Assembly (NCBI GenBank): GCA_031550725.1
Contig: JAVBOH010000007.1
Location: 1-64,000, forward strand
Direction of reading: 5' to 3'
DNA: 64,000 nt
From: UBA946 sp031550725
Lineage (GTDB): Bacteria > Bacillota > Clostridia > Oscillospirales > Ruminococcaceae
Part shown: positions 43,541 to 51,710 of the stretch, one piece after another
Layout of the letters: every line of letters starts with the position of its first letter
How positions within the stretch are numbered: the first letter of the stretch is position 1
The notes under the pieces: generated by a model
What the model was told of the DNA's origin: nothing
The model's input: only the letters and a program-made list of their open reading frames with translations
Database searches by the model: none
Position numbers and translations under genes: made by a program

Positions 43541-44125
43541 TCATCCCAAAAGATTATTTGGGGGATTTTTAAAAGTTGCTGTAAACTCACCCTCGACATT
43601 ACTATGCAAATAAAATTCATAATTTTCATCTGATGATGTTGTAATCTTAACAGCCATCGCCGAATGTTTATCTTCCTTAACAATATCAAACTGAGTGATA
43701 TCATCAACACAAATCAGTTTTCCAAATTTCCCAACATAAATATACTTTTCGTTAAAATACACACCATACGAAGATAATAAAGCGCCTATACTTAAAAATC
43801 CTAATATAGAAGTATATAATACATATGAATTTTCTCCACGCAAAATCATAACCATCTCAAAGCTGTGCATCAAAACTAGATACGCAACCCAAAACAAATC
43901 AAATCCCCATTTAAAATGCTTTAGCTTATAAGCAATTATGTTATAATATGCTCCTGCTCTTATAAATAAATATACAGCAACAGAAAGCCCGATAATAACT
44001 TCAGCAATAACACAAAATACATTGCCAAAGGTTATACTGTCAGCAGTAACCAAATTATATACCGCAACCGTTATGGGACAGCAAGATGTTAATAAAAAAA
44101 GAACAGCTAATACAAATTTCTTCAT
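43541..44125 (-). CDS. Membrane protein with C-terminal PH-like domain
   Basis: 194 residues with a signal-like first helix. Four to five transmembrane segments (about 5-28, 35-58, 78-95, 102-122) are followed by a cytoplasmic beta-rich domain of about 65 residues (YFNEKYIYVGKFGKLICVDDITQFDIVKEDKHSAMAVKITTSSDENYEFYLHSN) that resembles bacterial PH domains. Function unknown. The stop is 17 bp from the XRE gene start, so the two are probably one transcript. Confidence 0.65.
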   Translation of the reverse strand: MKKFVLAVLFLLTSCCPITVAVYNLVTADSITFGNVFCVIAEVIIGLSVAVYLFIRAGAYYNIIAYKLKHFKWGFDLFWVAYLVLMHSFEMVMILRGENSYVLYTSILGFLSIGALLSSYGVYFNEKYIYVGKFGKLICVDDITQFDIVKEDKHSAMAVKITTSSDENYEFYLHSNVEGEFTATFKNPPNNLLG

Positions 44126-44331
44126 TCATTACCTCATTACAAAACGATGTCAATTTAATTACAATCTACATAAAGTAAATTATAACCGATAACGTACAAT
44201 TTGTAAAGAGGTTTAGCAAAAAAAACTTTATAAATGTTATTATCTTTTTTGTACACATTACATAAATTTTCATATTTAGATAAAAAAATATATAAACAAT
44301 ACGTGTCAAATCGCATAAAAAGGTTAATACA

Positions 44332-46173
44332 TTAGTTTGTAACGGTATTATTTTTTTCAAGGTATGCTGCAATTGCCTCAGTGAATCTCTCACCATATTT
44401 ATCAGCCTTAGCCTCACCAACACCGGATACATTCAAAAATTCGTCACGATTTTTGGGTAGCTTTGCACACATATCACGCAGACTTGAATCGGCAAAAATA
44501 ATATAGGCAGGCACACTAATTGTGCTTGCAATCTTAGCTCGCAGGCGTTTTAACTCGCCAAACAGACTTTCATCAACAGGATAAAGCTTGATATCAGCCT
44601 TAGTTTCCTTAACAGTTTCCTTTGGTAATTTTATAAATAAAGTGCGGTTATTTTTAAGAAAATCCGCAGCATTTGGTGTCACATTCAGCACTGGATATTC
44701 GTCACCGTCAAGAGAAAGATACTCATTTCTAACAAGATAGTCCATCACATATCGTATATGTTTTGTGGATTTATCAGCCATAACACCATATGTTGAAAGC
44801 TTATCCATATGCGAGTTAAGCACCTTTTCATTCTTACTTCCATGCAAAATATCAGTAATCATAACCTGTCCGAAAGTGCGTCCTGCATTTTTGGCACGAA
44901 TAACACAGCATATAATTTTCTGCGCATCGACAGTAACATCAATATCTTCAAAATCGCTGTTGCATGATGAACAGTTCCCACAATAATGCGGTGCTTTTTC
45001 GCCAAAATATCGGAGTATAAACTCACGCAGACATGATGCAGTTGTTGAATAATAAGTCATTTGCTGTAAGCGTTCCATGTCACGTTTTTTTATTTCATCC
45101 GCAAGTCTTTCGTCAAGCTCTTCATTTTCCTCACGGCTTTTCTCAATTAAAAACTTGTTAATCTGATAGTCCTTGCCGCTGTAAAGAAGTATGCATTCAG
45201 CGTTACTTCCGTCACGTCCAGCACGTCCAGCTTCCTGATAATACCCCTCAATATTTTTCGGCATATTATAATGCACAACAAGCGCAACGTCTGATTTATC
45301 AATTCCCATACCAAAAGCATTGGTCGCAACGATTATATTAATCCTGTCAAAAATAAAGTCGTCCTGATTTTTATTACGGTCGGCATCGGACATTCCTGCA
45401 TGATAGCTTTCCGCTAAAAAGCCTCTTTCGCAAAGCCTTTCAGTGACTTCCTCAACATTTTTTCGGGTACTGCAATAAACAATACAGCTCTTTTCCTTGT
45501 ATCTCGCAAGAATTTTTAAAAGTGCTGAAAATTTATCATCAGGTTTTTGCACCTCAAAATACAAATTCTGACGGTCAAATCCAGTGGTGATAATATGTGG
45601 ATTTTCAAGCTTAAGCATTTTAGCAATATCATCACGCACCTGTGCCGTAGCAGTTGCAGTGAATGCACTCACGATAGGACGTGATGGCAATTTCTCAATA
45701 CACTCGATAATTTTAAGGTATGACGGACGAAAATCCTGACCCCACTGTGAAATACAATGAGCCTCATCAACAGTTATCATAGCAATTTTAATCTGCATTG
45801 CAAGCGATATAAACCAATCCGACTCAAGTCGTTCAGGAGCTATGTATAAAAGCTTTATATCTCCATTCGCAGTCTGGTCGAGTATACATCTATTCTCATA
45901 TGCAGACTGTGAGCTGTTGATAAATGCCGCAGGGATACCAAGCTGAACAAGCGCAGAAACCTGATCCTTCATCAATGAAATAAGCGGTGAAATAACGATT
46001 GTAACGCCATCCATCATTAATGCCGGCAGCTGATAGCATATTGATTTTCCAGCCCCTGTCGGCATGATACCAAGAGCATCTCTGCCGCTTAAAATGCATT
46101 CTGTCATTTCATCCTGCCCATTGCGAAATTCCGTGTGTCCGAAATATTTTTTCAAGACAAAAAGCTTGTCCAT
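44332..46173 (-). CDS. recQ: ATP-dependent DNA helicase RecQ
   Basis: 613 residues with the full RecQ layout. The helicase core has Walker A GIMPTGAGKSICYQLPAL, the DEAH box ITVDEAHCISQWGQDFRPSY and motif VI QEAGRAGRDG. A zinc-binding segment has CLREFILRYF...YCGNCSSCN, a winged-helix RQC domain follows, and an HRDC-like C-terminus ends the protein. It unwinds forked or recombined DNA 3' to 5'. Housekeeping role in replication repair. Confidence 0.97.
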   Translation of the reverse strand: MDKLFVLKKYFGHTEFRNGQDEMTECILSGRDALGIMPTGAGKSICYQLPALMMDGVTIVISPLISLMKDQVSALVQLGIPAAFINSSQSAYENRCILDQTANGDIKLLYIAPERLESDWFISLAMQIKIAMITVDEAHCISQWGQDFRPSYLKIIECIEKLPSRPIVSAFTATATAQVRDDIAKMLKLENPHIITTGFDRQNLYFEVQKPDDKFSALLKILARYKEKSCIVYCSTRKNVEEVTERLCERGFLAESYHAGMSDADRNKNQDDFIFDRINIIVATNAFGMGIDKSDVALVVHYNMPKNIEGYYQEAGRAGRDGSNAECILLYSGKDYQINKFLIEKSREENEELDERLADEIKKRDMERLQQMTYYSTTASCLREFILRYFGEKAPHYCGNCSSCNSDFEDIDVTVDAQKIICCVIRAKNAGRTFGQVMITDILHGSKNEKVLNSHMDKLSTYGVMADKSTKHIRYVMDYLVRNEYLSLDGDEYPVLNVTPNAADFLKNNRTLFIKLPKETVKETKADIKLYPVDESLFGELKRLRAKIASTISVPAYIIFADSSLRDMCAKLPKNRDEFLNVSGVGEAKADKYGERFTEAIAAYLEKNNTVTN

Positions 46174-46218
46174 ATAACGCCAACCTTTATAAAATATTCA
46201 TATCGACTTTTTACGATA

Positions 46219-46533
46219 TTATTCATTATTATTTATTTGAATAAGCTTCTTAATTTCATTTATTATTATATCTTTATCTTTTTTGGAAAGCCTGTCAAAA
46301 AGATTTATAAATTCACCATGTTCATCAAGTGATATATCATCAGTTCTTCCCAGCAAATAATCAACGGAACAGTCAAGACAATCTGCAATCTTAGTTAAAT
46401 TCTGTATATTAGGCATTTTAATACCATTTTTATAATCGGACATGAGCCCTTGAGATATACCTGTATTTTTTGCTAAATAATAAGCTGATATATTTTTGAT
46501 TTGTAAAATTTCGACAAGTTTTTTACTGAACAT
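46219..46533 (-). CDS. Small XRE-family repressor
   Basis: 104 residues. HTH at about 1-65 (KKLVEILQIKNISAYYLAKNTGISQGLMSDYKNGIKMPNIQNLTKIADCLDCSVDYLLGRTDD). A short acidic helix and a KKLIQINNN end follow. It is divergent from a DUF6809 gene, with two operator-like palindromes in between that overlap the other gene's promoter. A repressor of that gene and of itself is the natural inference. Confidence 0.85.
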   Translation of the reverse strand: MFSKKLVEILQIKNISAYYLAKNTGISQGLMSDYKNGIKMPNIQNLTKIADCLDCSVDYLLGRTDDISLDEHGEFINLFDRLSKKDKDIIINEIKKLIQINNNE

Positions 46534-46550
46534 TTATGCACCTCTATAAA

Positions 46551-46570
46551 TATATCTCATTTGAAATATA
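46551..46570. promoter_or_regulatory. Operator 2 (imperfect palindrome)
   Basis: TATATCTCA-TT-TGAAATATA: same half-site and 2-bp centre as operator 1, with one arm mismatch. It lies nearer to the XRE gene start. Confidence 0.6.
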
Positions 46571-46584
46571 AGTTTCAAAAAGCA

Positions 46585-46613
46585 TTGACATTATATCTCA
46601 AATGAGATATAAT
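46585..46613 (+). promoter_or_regulatory. Promoter and operator 1 of the DUF6809 gene
   Basis: TTGACA (46585-46590), 17-bp spacer, TATAAT (46608-46613). The perfect palindrome TTATATCTCA-AA-TGAGATATAA (46591-46612) fills the spacer and overlaps the -10 box. Repressor binding here would block polymerase. Confidence 0.8.
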
Positions 46614-46643
46614 TGATATATGAAAGTATTAAACGGAGGTTTT

Positions 46644-46952
46644 ATGATGACAAGCATAATAAAAGAACTCTATTATGGAAATATTTCGCCATATGATAGA
46701 ACATATGACAGTTCATCTGAATATGCAAGACAAATAGATAACCTAACCGATTATGAGGAAAAGCTGAGGAATTTTCTAAAGAATGAACGCTTTACTGAAT
46801 GGTATGAAATCTTTGAAAGCTACATAAAATCCAGTCAAATTTCAGGGAGCATTATTGAATACGAATGTTTTTCTCAAGGTTTCAGGTTAGGCGCAAAGCT
46901 TGCACTGGAAATGATATTACCACCAGAAAAACCATTATTCAAAGATATCTAA
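46644..46952 (+). CDS. DUF6809-family small protein
   Basis: 102 residues from the first of two ATGs after GGAGG. The pattern SIIKELYYGNISPYDR...FLKNERFTEWYEIFESYIKSS...ECFSQGFRLGAKLALEMI is typical of the DUF6809 family found in mobile and accessory regions of gut Clostridia. Function unknown. It is strongly promoted and under likely XRE control. Confidence 0.75.
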   Translation: MMTSIIKELYYGNISPYDRTYDSSSEYARQIDNLTDYEEKLRNFLKNERFTEWYEIFESYIKSSQISGSIIEYECFSQGFRLGAKLALEMILPPEKPLFKDI

Positions 46953-46970
46953 CATTATACATAAAAACTC

Positions 46971-46997
46971 ATGGGGCAGACATAATGTCTGCCCTAT
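46971..46997. repeat. Compact palindrome after the DUF6809 gene
   Basis: ATGGGGCAGACAT and ATGTCTGCCCTAT around a single central base (one mismatched pair). No U-run follows, so a terminator role is uncertain. Confidence 0.4.
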
Positions 46998-47004
46998 GAT
47001 AATT

Positions 47005-47175
47005 TATATAGTAGTTCAACTTCAAAACAAAACTTTGTTTTGAAGTTAGCACACATTCGTGTGCAACAGCGGAGCTGTTTAAACGACTATCTAGGTAGTT
47101 TTTCGCACGTAGTGCGAGAGCAGGAGCGAAGCTACTGCTTTAAAATGCGCAGCATTTTAAACTTAACGCACTATA
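47005..47175. repeat. Family B hairpin repeat, copy 2 (long form)
   Basis: Ends TATATAGTAGTTCAACTT and AACTTAACGCACTATA form imperfect terminal inverted repeats. Inside are consecutive hairpins: CTTCAAAAC/GTTTTGAAG, GCACACATTCGTGTGC, AACAGCGGAGCTGTT, ACTATCTAGGTAGT, TCGCACGTAGTGCGA, AGCAGGAGC..GCTACTGCT and TTAAAATGCGCAGCATTTTAA. It has no coding sequence and lies next to the stop of the 184-residue gene at 47190. Confidence 0.7.
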
Positions 47176-47189
47176 ATTGAAACAAAATA

Positions 47190-47744
47190 CTATCTTAACA
47201 ATTCCCAAAGCGTCATGCGCTTTTTCTTATACTTAGTAAACCCAATCTCATTTTTAACCTTATCAATCTCATAAAGCAAGCTTGAGCCAAAAACCCATAT
47301 TTTTTGCAGCCATGGATGACCAACATATCCCCATTTCAAATCCTTGTCAACGAAAAAGCAGTAGTCACCGCTGTCAGGATAAAAGTCAGGGAAATACACA
47401 TTATGAGCACCTTTGACATTATCATTAACAAGCAAAATTTTCTTATCAAGTGTAATACGAGGATTATAATAAAACTCGTTTTTTTGTGTATCCATCGCAA
47501 TCATATATTCAGATGTCCCCACACACTTAGCAAAAATTTCAGGGAGATATTCATTAAGCATCTGAATATTTTCCTCTGTCAAATCGGAAATATCATAAGC
47601 ATAATTACGTCCTTTTATAGTAAGCGGCGATTCTTTCATATTTGGATGAAAGTCCAGCTCACTATAAATTCTTCCCCATATTTCAAGCGACTCCTTAGGG
47701 TCAATAAGTGTAAAAGCATTATTATCCATACTTATAAACGCCAT
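47190..47744 (-). CDS. Protein of unknown function (possibly DUF2716-like)
   Basis: 184 residues, soluble. Aromatic-rich segments (FFVDKDLKWGYVGHPWLQKIWVFGSSLLYEI) resemble DUF2716 or SMI1-like immunity/surface proteins, but the match is weak. GAAAGG lies close to the first ATG; an ATG at residue 6 is an alternative. It is transcribed with the epimerase gene upstream (24-bp gap). Confidence 0.5.
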   Translation of the reverse strand: MAFISMDNNAFTLIDPKESLEIWGRIYSELDFHPNMKESPLTIKGRNYAYDISDLTEENIQMLNEYLPEIFAKCVGTSEYMIAMDTQKNEFYYNPRITLDKKILLVNDNVKGAHNVYFPDFYPDSGDYCFFVDKDLKWGYVGHPWLQKIWVFGSSLLYEIDKVKNEIGFTKYKKKRMTLWELLR

Positions 47745-47768
47745 ACCTTTCGTTAAAATATATAATAA

Positions 47769-48779
47769 TTACTTTGTAAAAAATCTCTGTGTAGCTGTAT
47801 AAGTCTGCTTTGGTGCAAGTTCTTCGTAACCGCTTGTTTCTCTAGGCATATCAAGGTTCGCAGCATTAACCTGAGCAGTCATTGGCTCTGGGCAGAAATA
47901 ATTCATAAAGCCATTATGATTCCAAACAATCCAGAACTTATACTTGTCATCAACCTCATAGCAAATCTTCTTGCCGCTTGCCATATCAGTCATAACACAG
48001 CCACGGAAATCCTCACCATCAAGCTGTATTGTGCCGCCCCTATACATATCATTGCAAATATCCTGCAAAACAGGGCATTTTGTGCCATTTTTATATTCCA
48101 TGTCCCAATCGTTAAGCTTTGCAGTCTTGCCAGTAGGGAGCCATCTTTTCTTGTTAAATACAATTTTTTCTTCACAAGGTACTTGCAAACGGATATTTTC
48201 CTGTAATCCGCCGTCAACGAACGGAGCATTTATAGTAGTATGAGTACAAACAGTAATTGGCATCATTTTCTTTGACTTATTTGTCATAGAAATTGTATGC
48301 TTAAGCCCGTCCTTTGATAACTCAATAGTAATCTCAAGTGTAAATTTTATTGGGAAACAGTTATAGAAATAATCAGTTTCATCAAATGTAAAAGTGGTAG
48401 TAACAAAAGCACGGTTAGCATCTGCACCCATTTCCTTAACCTTATGTGCACGCTTTTGAATAAATCCATGAAGATGATTTTTAAACCTGTCCTCATTAAC
48501 AGGAAAACGGTATGTCGCATCAGAAGTTCTCACAATTCCATTATCCATACGGTTGCCAAAATAAAGTGTTGGAAGTCCCCATATTTCAGGAGCATTCATA
48601 ATCTCACCGATAGAAACCTCATTTGAATAACGGAAAATTTCCATACCCTTAGAGTTGTCACGAAATCTAAGTACATTCGAGCCTATGGTATGTGCAACGA
48701 TAGCATAATAGCCATCAAATTCAAGCTCAACAGCTTGTATACCCTTATAATCAATATATTTTGCAGATGAATTACCCAT
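47769..48779 (-). CDS. Aldose 1-epimerase-like protein
   Basis: 336 residues with the galactose mutarotase beta-sandwich layout: LTFGNRMD-like start (LYFGNRMDNGIVRT), KNHLHGFIQKRAH (His near residue 98, possible acid), VCTHTTINAPF (His near 180), and GFMNYFCPEPMTAQVNAANLDMPRETSGYEELAPKQTYTATQRF at the end. It interconverts sugar anomers, or acts on a related sugar or sugar phosphate. The substrate is not determined. RBS GGAGG. Confidence 0.8.
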   Translation of the reverse strand: MGNSSAKYIDYKGIQAVELEFDGYYAIVAHTIGSNVLRFRDNSKGMEIFRYSNEVSIGEIMNAPEIWGLPTLYFGNRMDNGIVRTSDATYRFPVNEDRFKNHLHGFIQKRAHKVKEMGADANRAFVTTTFTFDETDYFYNCFPIKFTLEITIELSKDGLKHTISMTNKSKKMMPITVCTHTTINAPFVDGGLQENIRLQVPCEEKIVFNKKRWLPTGKTAKLNDWDMEYKNGTKCPVLQDICNDMYRGGTIQLDGEDFRGCVMTDMASGKKICYEVDDKYKFWIVWNHNGFMNYFCPEPMTAQVNAANLDMPRETSGYEELAPKQTYTATQRFFTK

Positions 48780-48802
48780 TACAAATCCTCCAATTATTTA
48801 TT

Positions 48803-48882
48803 GTCGGGGACCATGCCCACATCGTCCCGACACAGACAACATTTGCCACGGAGCGATGGTGCCGCAGCATTGGCATCGCTCC
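48803..48882. repeat. GC-rich double hairpin between the epimerase and radical SAM genes
   Basis: GTCGGGGAC...GTCCCGAC (48803-48831) and GGAGCGATG.GCC...GGCATCGCTCC (48850-48882). Strikingly GC-rich for this region; the second stem probably ends the upstream radical SAM transcript. Confidence 0.6.
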
Positions 48883-48903
48883 CTACATTATTATTTTTTA
48901 TAT

Positions 48904-49506
48904 TTATGTATCATATGTACGAACACGCAAAGGAATATCAAGTCTTTCGGATATCACTTTGCATTTATCAATATCATCCTTTGAAATAACATCAACCACA
49001 GTAAACATAACCTTTGGCACATATTTTTTGCAATCCACAGCAAATTTAAGCATGGCATCAAAGGCATCATCCCATTTTGGACGTGTGACAGCATTGTAAC
49101 CATCCTTTGTGCCTGAATTAAGCGAAATTGAAACTATATCAACAACGCCATCGAGCAGACGTGCGGTGTCAATGCCATGAATTTTATCACCAAGACCGTT
49201 TGTATTAAGCCTTATTTTAACACCATATTTTCCTTTTATATACTTACTGATATATGCAACATCAGTGACACGTTCCATAGGCTCTCCATATCCACAGAAA
49301 ACAACCTCGCCATATGAATTTTCCGCACCCAAAAACTTATCAATGTCAGCAATAATTTCATCACGAGTTGGCTCATGTTCGAGCCATAAAGAGTCCGAAC
49401 CATAAGCACCATCAGCATTTTGACGTATACAAAATGTGCATGCACACGGACATTTATTTGTAATGTTAAGGTATAGATTGTCCTTAACAGCATAGCAAAT
49501 AGTCAA
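48904..49506 (-). CDS. Radical SAM protein (TatD-associated type)
   Basis: 200 residues starting at TTG after GGAG. The [4Fe-4S] motif is CPCACTFCIRQ (CxxxCxxC) near residue 20. VFCGYGEPMERV is the GGE-like SAM-binding motif, and KIRLNTNGLGDKI and DIVSISLNSGTKDGYN follow. The short length and these motifs match radical SAM proteins often linked to TatD-type nucleases; 7-carboxy-7-deazaguanine synthase-like activity is an alternative. It is 14 bp behind nadC. Confidence 0.8.
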   Translation of the reverse strand: MTICYAVKDNLYLNITNKCPCACTFCIRQNADGAYGSDSLWLEHEPTRDEIIADIDKFLGAENSYGEVVFCGYGEPMERVTDVAYISKYIKGKYGVKIRLNTNGLGDKIHGIDTARLLDGVVDIVSISLNSGTKDGYNAVTRPKWDDAFDAMLKFAVDCKKYVPKVMFTVVDVISKDDIDKCKVISERLDIPLRVRTYDT

Positions 49507-49520
49507 AATAGCATCTCCAG

Positions 49521-50360
49521 TTATTTATTAATTTTAAGCGAAATATCAAACGCCCTAACAGAATGTGTAAGTGCGCCAACAGAAAACATATTAACACCTG
49601 TTTTTGCAATTTCAGCAGCATTGTCAAGTGTAATGTTGCCTGATGCTTCTAAGACAGCACGTCCGCCTGCAATTTTAACACATTCAGCCATCTGCTCAAT
49701 TGTCATATTATCAAGCATAATAACGTCACACTTAGTATTCAAGGCTTCCCAAAGCTCCTCATAGTTACGAACTTCAACCTCAACCTTAACCATATGACCG
49801 ATTTTATTTCTCAAAGCATCAACAGCAGCAGTAATGCCGCCATAAGCATCAATATGATTATCCTTTAGCATAGCAGCATCAGAAAGATTGAAACGATGAT
49901 TTTTACCACCACCAGTAACAACAGCATACTTCTGCAAAGCTCTTATTCCAGGCATAGTTTTTCTTGTATCGCAAACATGGCAGTTTGTACCATCACAAGC
50001 ACTAACATACTTAGCGGTTTCGGAAGCTATACCTGACATATGCTGTAAAAGATTTAGCGAAGTACGTTCAGCTTTCAGTATAGATTTTGTTTTACCCTTA
50101 ACAGTTGCAATTATGTCACCTAAGTTAACCTTTTCGCCGTCTTTTATTTTAATATCAAAGGTAATGTCCTTGTCAACAAGTGTAAACACACGCAAAGCAA
50201 CATCAATACCGCAAAGTATTCCCTCTGCCTTTGCAACAAAGTTAGCTTCTGATATACTGTCATCCTCAAGCAGATAATCGGATGCTAAATCTATGTAATT
50301 AATATCCTCAGATAGAGCAGTTTTAATCACATCATCAACATAAAATTCAGGTAAATTCAT
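49521..50360 (-). CDS. nadC: Nicotinate-nucleotide pyrophosphorylase (carboxylating)
   Basis: 279 residues. The quinolinate phosphoribosyltransferase pattern is clear: LLQHMSGIASETAKYV, CDTRKTMPGIRALQKYAVVTGGGKNHRFNLSDAAMLKDNHI, KVEVEVRNYEEL, and the C-terminal ASGNITLDNAAEIAKTGVNMFSVGALTHS. It converts quinolinate and PRPP to nicotinate mononucleotide in NAD synthesis. nadA and nadB are not in the window. RBS TAGGAG. Confidence 0.97.
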   Translation of the reverse strand: MNLPEFYVDDVIKTALSEDINYIDLASDYLLEDDSISEANFVAKAEGILCGIDVALRVFTLVDKDITFDIKIKDGEKVNLGDIIATVKGKTKSILKAERTSLNLLQHMSGIASETAKYVSACDGTNCHVCDTRKTMPGIRALQKYAVVTGGGKNHRFNLSDAAMLKDNHIDAYGGITAAVDALRNKIGHMVKVEVEVRNYEELWEALNTKCDVIMLDNMTIEQMAECVKIAGGRAVLEASGNITLDNAAEIAKTGVNMFSVGALTHSVRAFDISLKINK

Positions 50361-50397
50361 TATTATATATCTCCTAATTATTTTATAAAACTTATGT

Positions 50398-50431
50398 ATG
50401 GGTGCTGCGCCACAGCGTTATGTGCACCCAT
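50398..50431. terminator. Hairpin between the sirtuin and nadC genes
   Basis: ATGGGTGC / GCACCCAT with an 18-nt structured loop. Confidence 0.55.
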
Positions 50432-50437
50432 TAAACA

Positions 50438-51172
50438 TCATGGATACAATTCAAACACAACAGAAAGTGCCTTGCCAATACTATCCTGAATAAGCAAATC
50501 AGCACGAGCATCCAAGTGAGTAGGGTCTTTATTTATAAGCACAAGTCTGTGCCCATTATAATAGTCAACCATGTTATTAGCTGGATAAACAGAAAGAGAT
50601 GTGCCTCCGATTATAAGCAAGTCAGCATCAGCAATAGCAGCTTTAGAGCGAGCCATCAAATCCTTGCTCAAGCTTTCTTCATAAAGCACAACGTCAGGCT
50701 TAACTAGTCCGCCGCAGTCAATACATGGGGGAGGACCATCAATACTATTAACATATTCAGCAGTATGATTTTTACCGCATCGCAGGCAATAATTACGATG
50801 AACAGAGCCATGAATTTCATATACATTGCGGTTGCCTGCCATATAATGAAGTCCGTCAATATTCTGAGTTACAATCGTAGATAATTTCCCCTGCTCCTCT
50901 AATTTTGCAAGTGCTAAGTGAGCAGTATTAGGCTTTGCATCAAGGTGCAGCATTTTATCTCTGTAAAATTCATAGAAGTCACTTAAATTTTCAACATAGA
51001 AAGACCTGCTCAAAATGGTTTCAGGCGGATATTTATAAGTTTCTAAATAAAGACCGTCTACACTTCTGAAATCAGGTATACCACTTTCAGTTGAAACACC
51101 TGCTCCGCCAAAAAAAACTATGTTGTTAGCCTCGGAAATCCATTGTTTTAATAATTCAAATTTGTCGTCCAT
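50438..51172 (-). CDS. NAD-dependent protein deacylase (Sir2 family)
   Basis: 244 residues. NAD-binding motifs GGAGVSTESGIPDFRS and TQNIDGLHYMAG; catalytic His in EIHGSVHRNYC; four zinc cysteines in CLRCG and CIDCGG; sugar-binding IIGGTSLSVYPA. It removes acyl groups from lysines using NAD. It is located next to the NAD-synthesis gene nadC. The residues that separate deacetylase from desuccinylase (Tyr/Arg pair) were not recognised in the expected position. Confidence 0.95.
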   Translation of the reverse strand: MDDKFELLKQWISEANNIVFFGGAGVSTESGIPDFRSVDGLYLETYKYPPETILSRSFYVENLSDFYEFYRDKMLHLDAKPNTAHLALAKLEEQGKLSTIVTQNIDGLHYMAGNRNVYEIHGSVHRNYCLRCGKNHTAEYVNSIDGPPPCIDCGGLVKPDVVLYEESLSKDLMARSKAAIADADLLIIGGTSLSVYPANNMVDYYNGHRLVLINKDPTHLDARADLLIQDSIGKALSVVFELYP

Positions 51173-51205
51173 TTTAAAGCCTTCCTTTCTTGTCCTGTTT
51201 AATTT

Positions 51206-51697
51206 TCATGTACGTTTATATATACAAAACTTGAATTTAATACCCTCATAATCATTTTCATCTGATTGCTCTGTGAGTACCCATTCAGTATTGTTATCAA
51301 TATTCGGGAAAAATGCCGTCGCCGCTTGCTTTTCAGCTAATGTTTTTGTTATAACAGCTTTATCGCAATATGGCAGTAAAAGTGAATAAATCTCACCGCC
51401 GCCTATAACATATACATCATCTTTATCATATTGTTTAATGGCTTCGAGAAGTTCATTTTCATCATTGCATACAGTAACATTTTCCATGGAAAAGTTCTTG
51501 TCACGAGTAAGTACAATATTGATTCTGTCCTTAAGCGGCTTGCCGTTTGGCATAGTTTCAAGCGTTTTCCTGCCCATTATGACAACTTTATTTAATGTAT
51601 TTCTGCGAAAAAATTTCATATCCTCGGGTATATGAAAAAGCAAATCCTTGCCATCACCAATGCCCCAGTTTTTATCAACATTTACAATAGCTATCAT
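51206..51697 (-). CDS. folA: Dihydrofolate reductase
   Basis: 163 residues from the ATG at 51697, after AAGGAATG. The family pattern is present: MIAIVNVDKNWGIGDGKDLLFHIPEDMKFFRRNTLNKVVIMGRKTLETMPNGKPLKDRINIVLTR, then VIGGGEIYSLLLPYCDKAVIT. It restores tetrahydrofolate used by thymidylate synthase. The ATG lies just past the end of the thyA gene (14 bp apart), so the pair is co-transcribed. Confidence 0.95.
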   Translation of the reverse strand: MIAIVNVDKNWGIGDGKDLLFHIPEDMKFFRRNTLNKVVIMGRKTLETMPNGKPLKDRINIVLTRDKNFSMENVTVCNDENELLEAIKQYDKDDVYVIGGGEIYSLLLPYCDKAVITKTLAEKQAATAFFPNIDNNTEWVLTEQSDENDYEGIKFKFCIYKRT

Positions 51698-51710
51698 ATT
51701 TATCATTCCT

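Noticed and set aside
47005..47175. Possible CRISPR or tandem terminators
   Set aside because: Consecutive stems are unrelated in sequence and the ends match other dispersed copies, so a hairpin-rich repeat is the better description.
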